35,000 bases of DNA from Sphingobium sp. Z007 (GTDB taxonomy: Bacteria > Pseudomonadota > Alphaproteobacteria > Sphingomonadales > Sphingomonadaceae). This document shows, in pieces, positions 8,519 through 16,537 of the stretch. Each line of letters begins with the position of its first letter. Position 1 is the first letter of the stretch. Under the pieces are notes generated by a model, which searched no databases, was not told where the DNA came from, and saw only the letters and a list, made by a program, of their open reading frames with translations. Location of the stretch: contig NZ_FBXK01000001.1 in the NCBI RefSeq assembly GCF_900013425.1, positions 1 through 35,000 of the forward strand. Reading direction: 5' to 3'. The position numbers and the translations under genes were made by a program.

Positions 8519-9165
8519 GCGTCGGCCTGCCTGTCGGGATGGGCGGCGGCGACACACGGCTCCTCGCGCACGCGGCGGACGGTTTCGACCAGGCGGGGGA
8601 AGGCATGGAGGTCGACGCCGAACCGCTCTGCCGAATAGAGTTGCGGAACGATATGGCAGTCCGCGAGCGTCAGCCTGTCGCCAAAGCAGAAGCGACCGCC
8701 ATGGCGCGCAACCATCACTTCGAGCGCGCCGAAACCCGCCATGATCCAGTGGCCGGTCCAGTCACGCAGCGCATCCGGCCCGGCGTTCAGTTCATCGCGA
8801 AGGCGATTGAGCACGCGCACATTGTTGAGCGGATGGACATCGCAGGCGACGATCATCGCCATGGCGCGGACAATGGCCCGATCATCCATCTCGGCCGGCA
8901 ACAGCGGCGGATCGGGATAGCGTTCGTCGAGCCATTCGATGATCGCGCTGGATTGGGTCAGAAGCTGCCCGTGCGCCTCCAGCGCCGGCACCAGCCCCTG
9001 CGGATTGAGCGCCAGATAATCGGGCGCACGCTGTTCGCCGGTCCGCAGATCATGGCTCACCTGGCGATAGGCCAACCCCTTCGCATTGAGCGCGATCCGG
9101 GTGCGATAGCTGGTGCCCGACCGCCAATAGCCGTGCAATGTCAGAGCGGTGTCGTGCATCTCCAT
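8512..9165 (-). CDS. Zeta-class glutathione transferase, maleylacetoacetate/maleylpyruvate isomerase-like
   Basis: About 217 residues with an N-terminal thioredoxin-like GST domain and a C-terminal helical domain. The N-terminus GYWRSGTSYRTRIALNAKGL aligns with the zeta-class active-site region, where a Ser/Cys-rich motif activates glutathione. PQGLVPAL and QSSAIIEWLDERYP form the glutathione-binding part. DVHPLNNVRVL is a hallmark of maleylacetoacetate and maleylpyruvate isomerases. The likely reaction is glutathione-dependent cis-trans isomerisation of a ring-cleavage product. It is the last gene of a four-gene minus-strand operon with an SDR, a HisD-family dehydrogenase and an ABM monooxygenase, so a small-molecule degradative route is likely. 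The frame is open to a GTG at 9189, but the ATG at 9165 (or 9159) fits the family start better. maiA is possible, but the exact substrate cannot be assigned. Confidence 0.85.
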   Translation of the reverse strand: MEMHDTALTLHGYWRSGTSYRTRIALNAKGLAYRQVSHDLRTGEQRAPDYLALNPQGLVPALEAHGQLLTQSSAIIEWLDERYPDPPLLPAEMDDRAIVRAMAMIVACDVHPLNNVRVLNRLRDELNAGPDALRDWTGHWIMAGFGALEVMVARHGGRFCFGDRLTLADCHIVPQLYSAERFGVDLHAFPRLVETVRRVREEPCVAAAHPDRQADAD

Positions 9166-9209
9166 GGCAGCACGATAGCGGCCCGCCACCTGTCAGCCAA
9201 GGCCGATGC

Positions 9210-9983
9210 TCATTCAGCAGTCCAGCCGCCGTCCACGACCAGGCTGGTGCCGGTCATCAATGCGGCCGCGTCGGAGGCTAAAAACACCACAACGCCCATC
9301 AGATCCTCCACTGTGCCCAGCCGCCCCAGCTTGATCTTCTCCAACACGCCGGCCAGGAACGCCTTGTCCTCGAAAAAAGGCCTGGTCATCGGGGTTTCGA
9401 TGAAGGTAGGCGCGACCGTGTTGGAACGGATGCCATTGGGGGCGAGGTCGAGCGCCATCGCCTTGCTCAATCCCTCCAGCCCCCATTTGGACGCGCAATA
9501 GAGCGATCGGCGCGGACCGCCGACATGGCCCATCTGCGACCCCATATGGATGATCGACCCGCGCAGCCCCGCGTTGATCATCCGTCGCGCAACACATTGC
9601 GCCACGAAGAAAGCGGCGCGCAGGTTGAGGCCCAGCACCGCATCATAATCGTCTTCCGAGACTTCGATGAAGGGCTTGGGCCGGTTGGTCCCAGCATTGT
9701 TCAGCAATATGTCGAACGGCGCTACGCCGTCCAACGCCGCCGCCGTGCCCGCCACATCATTGACGTCGATCAGCAGCGTGTCAGCCTGTCCGCCCGCCGC
9801 CTGGATCGCCTGCGCGCCTGCCTCGATCTCGCTCCTGCTGCGCGCCGCCAGCGTGACATGCGCGCCCGCCTGCCCCAGCGCGGCGGCGCAGGCAAGGCCG
9901 ATGCCCCGCCCCGCCCCCGTCACCAGCGCCCGCCTGCCATCCAGCCGGAAACTCGGCGTCGTGGGAAGCGCATCCATGCTCAT
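9210..9983 (-). CDS. NAD(P)-dependent short-chain dehydrogenase/reductase (SDR)
   Basis: A 257-residue classical SDR. It has the nucleotide-binding glycine motif TGAGRGIG at residues 22-29, NNAG in the core, the catalytic serine in HMGSQMG, the catalytic YCASK and the C-terminal [10 protein letters not shown]. It should oxidise or reduce an alcohol/ketone pair on a small polyol, sugar acid or related compound. The start ATG at 9983 overlaps the HisD-family stop as ATGA, so the two dehydrogenases are coupled. A longer frame reaching 10190 is rejected because it runs over that upstream gene. The pairing of a HisD-family dehydrogenase with an SDR is reminiscent of sulfopropanediol (DHPS) degradation, but no sulfolyase or other confirming gene is in the window. 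Confidence 0.9.
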   Translation of the reverse strand: MSMDALPTTPSFRLDGRRALVTGAGRGIGLACAAALGQAGAHVTLAARSRSEIEAGAQAIQAAGGQADTLLIDVNDVAGTAAALDGVAPFDILLNNAGTNRPKPFIEVSEDDYDAVLGLNLRAAFFVAQCVARRMINAGLRGSIIHMGSQMGHVGGPRRSLYCASKWGLEGLSKAMALDLAPNGIRSNTVAPTFIETPMTRPFFEDKAFLAGVLEKIKLGRLGTVEDLMGVVVFLASDAAALMTGTSLVVDGGWTAE

Positions 9984-11311
9984 GCCGCCGTCGCCGGGGT
10001 CGGTTCCGCCATGCCGGCATAAGGCACGTCGCGCCCGCCATAACGGCGCACGCGGACATTGGCCTGCTCGCCATGACCGGCAAAGCCCTCCAGCCCGCAC
10101 AGGCGGCTGCAATATTCCCCGATCAGCGCGGAGGCCTCGTCCGTCAGCACCCTCTGATAGGTGCAGGTCTTGATGAACTTGCCGACCCACAGCCCGCCGG
10201 TATAGCGGGCCGATTTTTTGGTGGGCAGCGTATGGTTGGTGCCGATCACCTTGTCGCCGAAGCTGACATTGGTGCGCGCGCCCAGGAACAGCGCGCCGTA
10301 ATTGGTCATATTCTGCAGGAAATAGTCCGGGTCGGCGGTCATCACCTGAACATGCTCAGACGCGATCGCGTCCGCAATACGGACCATCTCGGCATCATCT
10401 TCCGCCACGATCACTTCGCCATAAATGTCCCATGCCTTGCGCGCATAGTCCGCCGTCGGCAGGATCAGTAGCAGGCGCTCTATTTCCCGTATCGTCTCGC
10501 GCGCCAGCTTTTCCGATGTAGTGAGCAGCACGGCCGGGCTGTCCGGCCCATGCTCCGCCTGCCCCAACAGATCGGTCGCCGCCAGTTCGGCGTCGCAACC
10601 GATCTCGTCGGCGATGACCAGCGTCTCGGTCGGGCCAGCGAACAGGTCGATGCCGACGCGGCCGAACAATTGCCGCTTGGCTTCGGCGACGAAGGCGTTG
10701 CCCGGCCCGACCAATATGTCGATCGGGTCGATGCTCTGTGTTCCCAGCGCCATGGCGCCGATCGCCTGGATGCCGCCCAGCGCATAGATGGCGTCGGCCC
10801 CGGCCATCGCCTGCGCCGCCACGATGGCGCGGGCGGGCTGACCCTGGAAGGGCGGCGCGCAGGTGATGACGCGCGGCACGCCGGCCACCTTGGCGGTGAT
10901 GACCGACATATGGGCCGACGCCAGCAGCGGATATTTGCCGCCGGGCACATAGCAGCCAGCGGCGTTGACCGGCAGATTCTTGTGACCCAGGATCACGCCA
11001 GGCAGCGTCTCCACCTCCACATCCTGCATGGAGGCGCGCTGGATCTGGGCGAAATTGCGCACCTGCGTCTGCGCAAATTCGATGTCCTTGCGCTCCTGCG
11101 GCGTCAGGCTGTCGACGCAGGCGTCGATTTCCGCCTGGCTCAGGCGATAATCATCGCGATCCCAGCCGTCGAACTTGATCGACATCTCGCGCACTGCGGC
11201 GTCGCCACGCGTTTCGATATCGGCCAGTGCCGCCTCGACGATATCACGCACCTTGCGGTCGGCATCCGCCTTCGATTGCGCCGTTGCGCCACGCTTCAAA
11301 TATCGCGCCAT
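9980..11311 (-). CDS. Histidinol dehydrogenase-family zinc dehydrogenase (HpsN-like branch suspected)
   Basis: A 443-residue HisD-family enzyme. Family zinc ligands and catalytic residues appear conserved: Q and H in [13 protein letters not shown], the E-H pair in ASEHVQV, D in [14 protein letters not shown] and H in [10 protein letters not shown]. The cofactor region [16 protein letters not shown] is intact. HisD proper makes histidine by two-step alcohol-to-acid oxidation, but the context here (SDR, monooxygenase, GST, LacI regulator) is catabolic and no other his gene is near. The terminal extension and the motif [18 protein letters not shown] resemble the catabolic branch that includes sulfopropanediol 3-dehydrogenase (HpsN). 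I therefore infer oxidation of a terminal alcohol to a carboxylate on an unknown substrate. It follows the ABM gene by 15 bases and overlaps the SDR as ATGA. Confidence 0.88.
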   Translation of the reverse strand: MARYLKRGATAQSKADADRKVRDIVEAALADIETRGDAAVREMSIKFDGWDRDDYRLSQAEIDACVDSLTPQERKDIEFAQTQVRNFAQIQRASMQDVEVETLPGVILGHKNLPVNAAGCYVPGGKYPLLASAHMSVITAKVAGVPRVITCAPPFQGQPARAIVAAQAMAGADAIYALGGIQAIGAMALGTQSIDPIDILVGPGNAFVAEAKRQLFGRVGIDLFAGPTETLVIADEIGCDAELAATDLLGQAEHGPDSPAVLLTTSEKLARETIREIERLLLILPTADYARKAWDIYGEVIVAEDDAEMVRIADAIASEHVQVMTADPDYFLQNMTNYGALFLGARTNVSFGDKVIGTNHTLPTKKSARYTGGLWVGKFIKTCTYQRVLTDEASALIGEYCSRLCGLEGFAGHGEQANVRVRRYGGRDVPYAGMAEPTPATAA

Positions 11312-11326
11312 AGTCCTGATCCTTAC

Positions 11327-11626
11327 TTAAAAACCGTCCACCGCCGTCTCGACATGATCGACGTCCGGCGGGCTTATGAAAAAAGGACCGACCAGCGCGC
11401 GCCACGCCTGATAGCCGGGCGCGTTGCGGAAGCCATCGACATGGGCAGCGACAGTGTCCCAGCCCACGACCAGCCGATACTGGCCCGGCCGATCGACCGA
11501 GCGGTCGAGCCGAAAGCTGCGGCACCCCTCTGCTGCGCGAAAATGGGGGATCGCCTGAACGACAGCCGCTTCGAAGCGATCCGCATCTGCCGGATCAATC
11601 TCTAGCCGCGCCACTTCTCTAATCAT
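11327..11626 (-). CDS. ABM-domain putative quinol monooxygenase
   Basis: A 99-residue single antibiotic-biosynthesis-monooxygenase (ABM, dimeric alpha-beta barrel) domain, like YgiN and related cofactor-free quinol oxygenases. Typical features are the N-terminal strand REVARLEIDPAD, the centre EGCRSFRLDRSVDRPGQY and the helix HVDGFRNAPGYQAWRALVGPFF. Such proteins oxygenate quinols or act as small aldolase/isomerase-like helpers, so the name does not fix the reaction. It is the promoter-proximal gene of the catabolic operon, divergent from the LacI-type regulator and just downstream of a 14-base palindrome. Length is normal for the family. Confidence 0.83.
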   Translation of the reverse strand: MIREVARLEIDPADADRFEAAVVQAIPHFRAAEGCRSFRLDRSVDRPGQYRLVVGWDTVAAHVDGFRNAPGYQAWRALVGPFFISPPDVDHVETAVDGF

Positions 11627-11655
11627 GCTTGCTCTTCCCGACTCGATATATACAT

Positions 11656-11669
11656 TGCATACTTATGCA
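11656..11669. promoter_or_regulatory. Palindrome TGCATA-CT-TATGCA, candidate operator
   Basis: A perfect six-base inverted repeat with a two-base centre lies 30 bases upstream of the ABM gene start and inside the divergent regulator region. Its place suits repression of the catabolic operon by the neighbouring LacI-type protein. The CT centre is not the CpG centre usual for that family. Confidence 0.4.
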
Positions 11670-11731
11670 TCATGAATTCCGCAATATAGATTGGCAATCC
11701 CTGAGTGAATCTCGAGAATTACTCCCATGCC

Positions 11732-11751
11732 GATTGCAACGCTATTCAATC
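11732..11751. promoter_or_regulatory. Imperfect palindrome with central CG, candidate LacI-type operator
   Basis: GATTGCAACG / CTATTCAATC is an interrupted palindrome with 7 of 10 pairs symmetrical and a TTGCAACG core. LacI-family operators often have TTGCAA-like arms around a central CG. It lies about 50 bases upstream of the regulator's GTG, suiting autoregulation and/or repression of the divergent operon. Confidence 0.35.
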
Positions 11752-11800
11752 ATGCGGATCGGGAGTTGCTCATTGCCATAACTCTTGCGAAGAAGGGCGC

Positions 11801-12820
11801 GTGAGCATCAATGACCGTTCCTTCATCACCGCCCATGACGTAGCGCGCGCGGCTGGCGTGTCGCAATCTGCGGTCTCGCGCGCCTTCACACCCGGCGCCA
11901 GCGTCGCCCCCGACACCCGCCTGCGCATCATGGAAGCGGCGGAGCGGCTGGGCTATCGACCGAACCTGCTCGCACGCTCGCTAATCAACGGTCGCTCCAA
12001 CATCGTCGGGGTTGGGGTTGGCGACCTGGCCAACCCTTTCTTCGTCGAGACGTTGCAGCTATTGTCGCGAACGCTCGACCAGGCCGGTTTACGGCTGCTC
12101 CTCTTCCCCGCCGAAGGTAGCGGCGGCGGCGAGCCGTCGATCCATGAAATTTTGCATTATCGCCTCGACGCACTCGTTCTCCTGTCGGTCGGCCTGTCTT
12201 CAAATCTGGCGGAGGAATGTCGCAAGGCGCAGGTGCCCGTGATTCTCTACAATCGCACGACGCGGGATCATGCCGCCTCCAGCGTCATCGGCGACAACCT
12301 TGTCGGCGCGCGCACCATCGCGGCCCATCTGCTGGCCGGCGACCATCGCCGCATAGCCTTCCTCGCCGGCGCTGCGGGTTCTTCGACCAATGCCCAGCGC
12401 GAGGCCGCCTTTTTCGACTATCTGGCGGAGCAGGGTGCGCCCGCGCCGATTCGCGCCGCGGGAGACTATCGGATCGAGATGGCGACCGCGGCGACCCGGC
12501 GATTGCTGGCGGGCAAGGATCGGCCCGATGCGATCTTCTGCGCCAATGACAGCATGGCGATCGCCGCGATCAACGTCGCGCGCCACGAATATGGGCTGGA
12601 TGTCGGCCGCGAGATTTCGATCGTCGGCTATGACGACGTGCCGATGGCGGCCTGGCCGGCCTTCTCGCTGACAAGCTATGCTCAGCCGGCGCAGTCGATG
12701 GTGGATCAGACTGTGCGTCTGATCCAGAAGCTGCGCGATGATCCAGGCCAACATGCGCATGTCGTGGTCGAAGGCGGCCTGGTGGTGCGGGGCAGCAGCC
12801 GGGCGGTCCGCCCGCGGTGA
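11801..12820 (+). CDS. LacI/GalR-family transcriptional regulator
   Basis: About 339 residues from the chosen GTG at 11801, preceded by GAAGGGC. The frame is open to 11705, but its first 32 codons are cysteine/histidine-rich and unlike the family. The N-terminal LacI helix-turn-helix is clear (ITAHDVARAAGVSQSAVSRAF, shown as two parts: ITAHDVARAAG and VSQSAVSRAF), followed by the hinge region ERLGYRPNLLARSL. The periplasmic-binding-like effector domain shows NIVGVGVGDLANPFF, GDNLVGARTIAAHLLAGDHRRI and FCANDSMAIAAI motifs. Family members are mostly repressors released by a sugar or small metabolite. It is divergent from the monooxygenase/HisD/SDR/GST operon, so that operon is its likely target, with two candidate operators between them. 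The effector is unknown and probably related to the pathway substrate. Confidence 0.92.
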   Translation: MSINDRSFITAHDVARAAGVSQSAVSRAFTPGASVAPDTRLRIMEAAERLGYRPNLLARSLINGRSNIVGVGVGDLANPFFVETLQLLSRTLDQAGLRLLLFPAEGSGGGEPSIHEILHYRLDALVLLSVGLSSNLAEECRKAQVPVILYNRTTRDHAASSVIGDNLVGARTIAAHLLAGDHRRIAFLAGAAGSSTNAQREAAFFDYLAEQGAPAPIRAAGDYRIEMATAATRRLLAGKDRPDAIFCANDSMAIAAINVARHEYGLDVGREISIVGYDDVPMAAWPAFSLTSYAQPAQSMVDQTVRLIQKLRDDPGQHAHVVVEGGLVVRGSSRAVRPR

Positions 12821-12926
12821 CTGTGCTTACATCGCACGGCCATGACCGCCGTCCGTTTGCAGCGTAAAGCTGTCGCGATCGCTGTTCAGATCAGGCCGCG
12901 CGGGATCGACAAATGCTGCTTCCAGC

Positions 12927-12952
12927 GGAACAAGCATGTCCATGCGCCTGTT
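12927..12952 (+). promoter_or_regulatory. Candidate EcfG-type (general stress response) promoter
   Basis: GGAAC at 12927-12931 and TGTT at 12949-12952 are separated by 17 bases, close to the alphaproteobacterial EcfG consensus GGAAC-N16/17-CGTT. It lies 24 bases upstream of the ATG of a small membrane protein gene. The match is by eye. Confidence 0.45.
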
Positions 12953-12975
12953 CTGCCAGGAAAGGAGACGACAAC

Positions 12976-13197
12976 ATGTATCAGGAAAAGCAGGATGGCG
13001 AGGTGGTAACCCATGTTTCCGCGGTCGAAGCCAAAGGCGGGTCGAGGTCCCGCGTCAGCCGCAATATTCTGGTCGTCAGTCTGTTGCTTGTCATCACTGC
13101 GCTGATCGCCAGCCTGGCCTTCGGCTTCTTCGAGACGGACCGAACGGGCGCGGATCAAGTGACCGCCGACAACACGGCGCAATCCGAAAGCAGGTAA
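12976..13197 (+). CDS. Small single-pass membrane protein
   Basis: A 73-residue protein of unknown function. The ATG at 12976 follows AAAGGAG with good spacing; a longer frame from 12913 includes the candidate promoter and is rejected. An acidic/polar N-terminus (about 1-28) with basic residues before the membrane is followed by one hydrophobic helix NILVVSLLLVITALIASLAF (about 31-50), then a short acidic tail rich in D, T and Q. This predicts an inner-membrane anchor with the basic N-terminus in the cytoplasm and the tail in the periplasm. No family was recognised. The EcfG-like promoter suggests stress-induced expression. It is convergent with the SDR gene that follows. Confidence 0.65.
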   Translation: MYQEKQDGEVVTHVSAVEAKGGSRSRVSRNILVVSLLLVITALIASLAFGFFETDRTGADQVTADNTAQSESR

Positions 13198-13210
13198 CGA
13201 TGTAAGACCG

Positions 13211-13921
13211 CTAGAACGGAATCGGCTCGCCTTGAAAGTCGAACAGTTTCCCGCTGTCGGATATTTTCAAGCCTTCGATGACGTCGAGCAATTGCAGCGC
13301 GGCGCGCTCCGGGTCGAAAAGGCGCCCGGCCTGCACGTTGGCCTGAAACGGCCGAGACAAAGCCGTGTTCACGGTGCCAGGGTGCAATGTCACGACGATG
13401 GCGCGATCATTGCGACGGCGCTCCTCAATGGCCAGGTTGCTCACCAGCATGTTGAGTGCCGCTTTCGACGCACGATAGCCATGCCACCCGCCCAGTCGAT
13501 TGTCGCCGATCGACCCCACGCGTGCGGACAAGGCGGCGAACACGGTGCGCCCGCTTTTGGGCATGATGGGCAGGAAATGTTTGGCGATCAGCGTAGGGCC
13601 GATCGCATTGACGGCATAGACTTGCGCCAGCCAGTCGGGGTCCAAATCGCGCAAAGCCTTCTCAGGGCCTTTGCCTGCCGCATGGAGTAAACCGGTCGCA
13701 ACGATAACCAGCGTCGGCGACGGGCCGGTGGCGACATACGCAGCCGCAGCGGCGATGCTCTTTTCATCCAGCAGGTCGATATAGTGTGGCCCGGCCCGCG
13801 AACGCGCGAATCCGTGCACAACATCGAACGTCGCCTCCTCGATCAACGCAGCCTCCAACGCCGCGCCGATTCCGCCGGAAGCGCCGATGATAACGGCGGA
13901 AGTTTTACCGGCCTGGGTCAT
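13211..13921 (-). CDS. Short-chain dehydrogenase, C-factor/YciK-like
   Basis: A 236-residue SDR with glycine motif IIGASGGIGAAL, a Ser in AALSARVGSIG and catalytic Tyr-Lys in WHGYRASKAALNM. It is shorter than the classical type and its C-terminus lacks the VDGG motif. It resembles the C-factor-like SDR group often encoded beside housekeeping genes; the substrate cannot be predicted. The ATG at 13921 overlaps the yaaA stop as ATGA. The frame is open to 14029, but this earlier part lies within yaaA. The tight coupling to a peroxide-stress gene may mean co-expression after oxidative damage, an inference. Confidence 0.85.
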   Translation of the reverse strand: MTQAGKTSAVIIGASGGIGAALEAALIEEATFDVVHGFARSRAGPHYIDLLDEKSIAAAAAYVATGPSPTLVIVATGLLHAAGKGPEKALRDLDPDWLAQVYAVNAIGPTLIAKHFLPIMPKSGRTVFAALSARVGSIGDNRLGGWHGYRASKAALNMLVSNLAIEERRRNDRAIVVTLHPGTVNTALSRPFQANVQAGRLFDPERAALQLLDVIEGLKISDSGKLFDFQGEPIPF

Positions 13922-14670
13922 GTCCGGGTGAAGCGCCAGCGATCCGCGTCGCTCTCGTCTGCGTCGAAGCGATATCCGTCGCTGTCGAAGTCGCGCATCG
14001 CCTCTATCGCGGTGATATGATGTTCGCACAGCCAGCGGGCCATCATCCCCCGCGCGCGCTTGGCGTTGAAGCTGACGAAGCGCGGGCCGTCCGGGCCGGG
14101 TTCGCGAAACTCGACCTCGATCACCCGCACGCCCGCCAACCGGCCTTTGACCGCGGCAAAATATTCCTGGCTGGCAAGGTTCAGGACAACGCCGGACCCT
14201 TCCTCGGCAAGTTCAGCCAACAGGCGCTGCGCGATATCGTCGCCCCACCAGTCGGTCAGGCATTTGCGCCGCGGTGCCCAGCGCGTGCCCATTTCAAGCC
14301 GATAGGGTCGAATCGCGTCCAGTGGCCGCAGCAGGCCGTAAAGGCCGGACAAGATACGCACATGATCCTGCGCGAAAGCCACGCCCGCCTGATCAAGCGT
14401 GTCCACCTCAAAGCCGGTATAAACGTCGCCAGCAAAGGCGAACAGTGCCGGGCGCTCCGGCAGGGCGGCAAAGTCGGCAAAGCGATCCGCATTCAGCTTG
14501 GCCAGGCGGGGCGAAATATGCATCAACTCCGACAGGCGTTTCTGCGTCAAGTTTGCCGCTGAGCGTGCAAGGCTGAGCGCTTCGTCGGCAAAATGTGGCT
14601 TGGAGGCGTCGAGCGGCGGGAGCGCGCGCTCAAAATCGAGTGTCTTGGCGGGGGAAAGCAGGGCGATCAT
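13918..14670 (-). CDS. yaaA: YaaA-family peroxide stress protein (UPF0246)
   Basis: About 250 residues of the YaaA/DUF328 family. In Escherichia coli this protein limits intracellular iron damage during hydrogen peroxide stress and binds DNA. Family marks include the N-terminal LLSPAKTLDFE, the central ILSGLYGLLRPLDAIRPYRLEMG and the C-terminal FVSFNAKRARGMMARW. The start is placed at 14670 (MIALLSPAKT), where the family normally begins; the frame extends 12 codons further to 14706. It is the first gene of a two-gene unit with the SDR. The upstream region is shared with the divergent transhydrogenase operon, which would allow joint control of NADPH supply and oxidative stress defence, though no sensor gene is visible. 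Confidence 0.92.
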   Translation of the reverse strand: MIALLSPAKTLDFERALPPLDASKPHFADEALSLARSAANLTQKRLSELMHISPRLAKLNADRFADFAALPERPALFAFAGDVYTGFEVDTLDQAGVAFAQDHVRILSGLYGLLRPLDAIRPYRLEMGTRWAPRRKCLTDWWGDDIAQRLLAELAEEGSGVVLNLASQEYFAAVKGRLAGVRVIEVEFREPGPDGPRFVSFNAKRARGMMARWLCEHHITAIEAMRDFDSDGYRFDADESDADRWRFTRT

Positions 14671-14764
14671 CCCAGCGGCGGTAGCGCCGACCGGCAGAAG
14701 CGTCAAACCATCAGCGTAGGACCCCCTGCATGGCCAAACATCATTTCACGCCAATAGACATCGC

Positions 14765-14787
14765 ATCGATGGTAGCGGTTCATCGAT
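14765..14787. repeat. Inverted repeat ATCGATG-N9-CATCGAT in yaaA-pntA gap
   Basis: Perfect seven-base arms with a nine-base spacer in the divergent region between yaaA and pntA. It could bind a dimeric regulator; no family consensus was recognised. Confidence 0.3.
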
Positions 14788-14863
14788 TTGGCGCGATCAG
14801 CTTGCCAATATTGCGCACGCGGCAGCCTATCAGAAACATACGCTTTTCACCTGGCAAGTCTTT

Positions 14864-14881
14864 CGCGATAGATTTATCGCG
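14864..14881. promoter_or_regulatory. Inverted repeat CGCGATA-GATT-TATCGCG upstream of pntA
   Basis: Perfect seven-base arms and a four-base spacer, about 70 bases before the pntA start. Position fits an operator or a 5' leader hairpin of the transhydrogenase message. Confidence 0.35.
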
Positions 14882-14949
14882 CCGCAACGATCATTAGGGC
14901 GTTGCGGCATGCATGTGCCACCCAAAAACAACCGGGGGGGGAGGAAGAT

Positions 14950-16524
14950 TTGAAGATCGGTGCACCCAGAGAAGTGGCACAGGGGGAAGCGCGGGTTGCG
15001 CTGACGCCCGACAGCGCCCTGCAATTGCAGAAGCTGGGCCATATATGCTTTGTCGAAAGCGGCGCGGGCAAAGCGGCCGGCTTCGACGATGACAGCTATC
15101 GCGCGGCCGACGTGACGGTGGTCCCAACCGCCGACGAATTGTGGGCTGCTTCGAACGTCATCGTTAAGGTGCGTCCACCCGAAGCGGAAGAGGCGGCGCG
15201 CCTCCAACCGGGCAAGACGCTGATTTCCTTCTTCTATCCCGGACAGCGCAGCGAAGAGCTTTCTGCGATCAGCGCGACCGGCGCCAATGTGATCGCGATG
15301 GACATGGTGCCCCGCATCTCGCGCGCGCAGAAGATGGATGCGCTGTCATCGATGGCGAACATCGCGGGCTATCGCGCTGTGATCGAGGCTGGTGCCAATT
15401 TCGGGCGCTTCTTTACGGGGCAGGTGACCGCGGCGGGCAAGGTGCCACCGGCCCGTGTGCTGGTGATCGGTGCTGGCGTCGCCGGCCTGGCCGCGATCGG
15501 CGCGGCGACATCGCTTGGCGCGATCACGCTCGCCTTCGACGTCCGGCCCGAAGTCGCCGAACAGATCGAATCGATGGGCGCGCAGTTCGTCTATCTCGAC
15601 TTTTCCGAAGAGCAGCAGGATGGCGCGGCCACCGGTGGCTATGCCGCCCCGTCCAGCCCGGAATTTCGCGAAGCGCAGCTCAAGAAGTTTCGCGAGCTGG
15701 CACCCAACGTCGATATCGTCATTTCCACCGCGCTCATTCCGGGGCGCGACGCTCCCGTCCTGTGGACGAAGGATATGGTCGAGGCTATGCGCCCAGGATC
15801 GGTCATCGTCGATCTGGCAGCAGAACGCGGCGGCAATTGTGAGCTCACAGTCACGGACGAGAAGATCGTTTCGCCGGGTGGCGTTACGATCATCGGTTAT
15901 ACCGATTTCCCCAGCCGGATGGCGGCGCAGTCTAGTTCGCTCTACGCCAGCAATATCCGCCACATGCTGTTCGACCTGACGCCGGGCAAGGATGGCGTGA
16001 TCGTCCATAATATGGAGGATGACGTGATCCGGGGGGCGACCATCGCCTTTGAAGGGCAGGTCAGCTTCCCCCCGCCCCCGCCCAAGATCAAGGCGATCGC
16101 GGCACAAAAGCCCAAGCCCAAGGCCGAGGAACTGACGCCCGAACAAAAGCGGGCGAAGGACATCGCCGCTTTCAAGGCGCAGACCCGCTCGCAGGTTACG
16201 ACTTTGATCGTCGCCGCGATCCTGCTGATCGCCGTCGGCGCGGTGGCGCCTGCCAGCTTCATGGGCCACTTCACAGTGTTCGTGCTGGCCTGTTTCGTCG
16301 GTTTCCAGGTGATCTGGAATGTCAGCCATTCGCTGCATACGCCGCTGATGGCGGTGACGAACGCGATTTCGGGCATTGTCGTGGTGGGCGCCATGCTCCA
16401 GGTCGGGTCGTCGAGCACCATCGTACTGGTTCTGGCGACGATTTCGATCCTGATCGCGTCGATCAACATTGTTGGCGGCTTCCTGGTTACGCGCCGGATG
16501 CTGGCCATGTTCCAGCGGTCCTAA
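14950..16524 (+). CDS. pntA: NAD(P) transhydrogenase subunit alpha (PntA)
   Basis: About 524 residues. With PntB it couples proton flow across the inner membrane to hydride transfer from NADH to NADP+, making NADPH. The N-terminal NAD(H)-binding domain I has the arginine loop [21 protein letters not shown] and glycine motif [16 protein letters not shown] proline-rich hinge ([18 protein letters not shown]) leads to four C-terminal transmembrane helices from about residue 415. Many alphaproteobacteria split this subunit into PntAA and PntAB, but here it is one chain. The start is a TTG at 14950 with GGGGAGGAAGAT before it; upstream in-frame codons (from 14902) do not match the family N-terminus. 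Thirteen bases separate it from pntB. Confidence 0.95.
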   Translation: MKIGAPREVAQGEARVALTPDSALQLQKLGHICFVESGAGKAAGFDDDSYRAADVTVVPTADELWAASNVIVKVRPPEAEEAARLQPGKTLISFFYPGQRSEELSAISATGANVIAMDMVPRISRAQKMDALSSMANIAGYRAVIEAGANFGRFFTGQVTAAGKVPPARVLVIGAGVAGLAAIGAATSLGAITLAFDVRPEVAEQIESMGAQFVYLDFSEEQQDGAATGGYAAPSSPEFREAQLKKFRELAPNVDIVISTALIPGRDAPVLWTKDMVEAMRPGSVIVDLAAERGGNCELTVTDEKIVSPGGVTIIGYTDFPSRMAAQSSSLYASNIRHMLFDLTPGKDGVIVHNMEDDVIRGATIAFEGQVSFPPPPPKIKAIAAQKPKPKAEELTPEQKRAKDIAAFKAQTRSQVTTLIVAAILLIAVGAVAPASFMGHFTVFVLACFVGFQVIWNVSHSLHTPLMAVTNAISGIVVVGAMLQVGSSSTIVLVLATISILIASINIVGGFLVTRRMLAMFQRS

Positions 16525-16537
16525 AGGGGTAGATTTC

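Noticed and set aside
9980..11311. Histidine biosynthesis hisD
   Set aside because: Catabolic neighbours, a LacI regulator and HpsN-like C-terminal motifs; no other his genes nearby. It remains a HisD-family call only.
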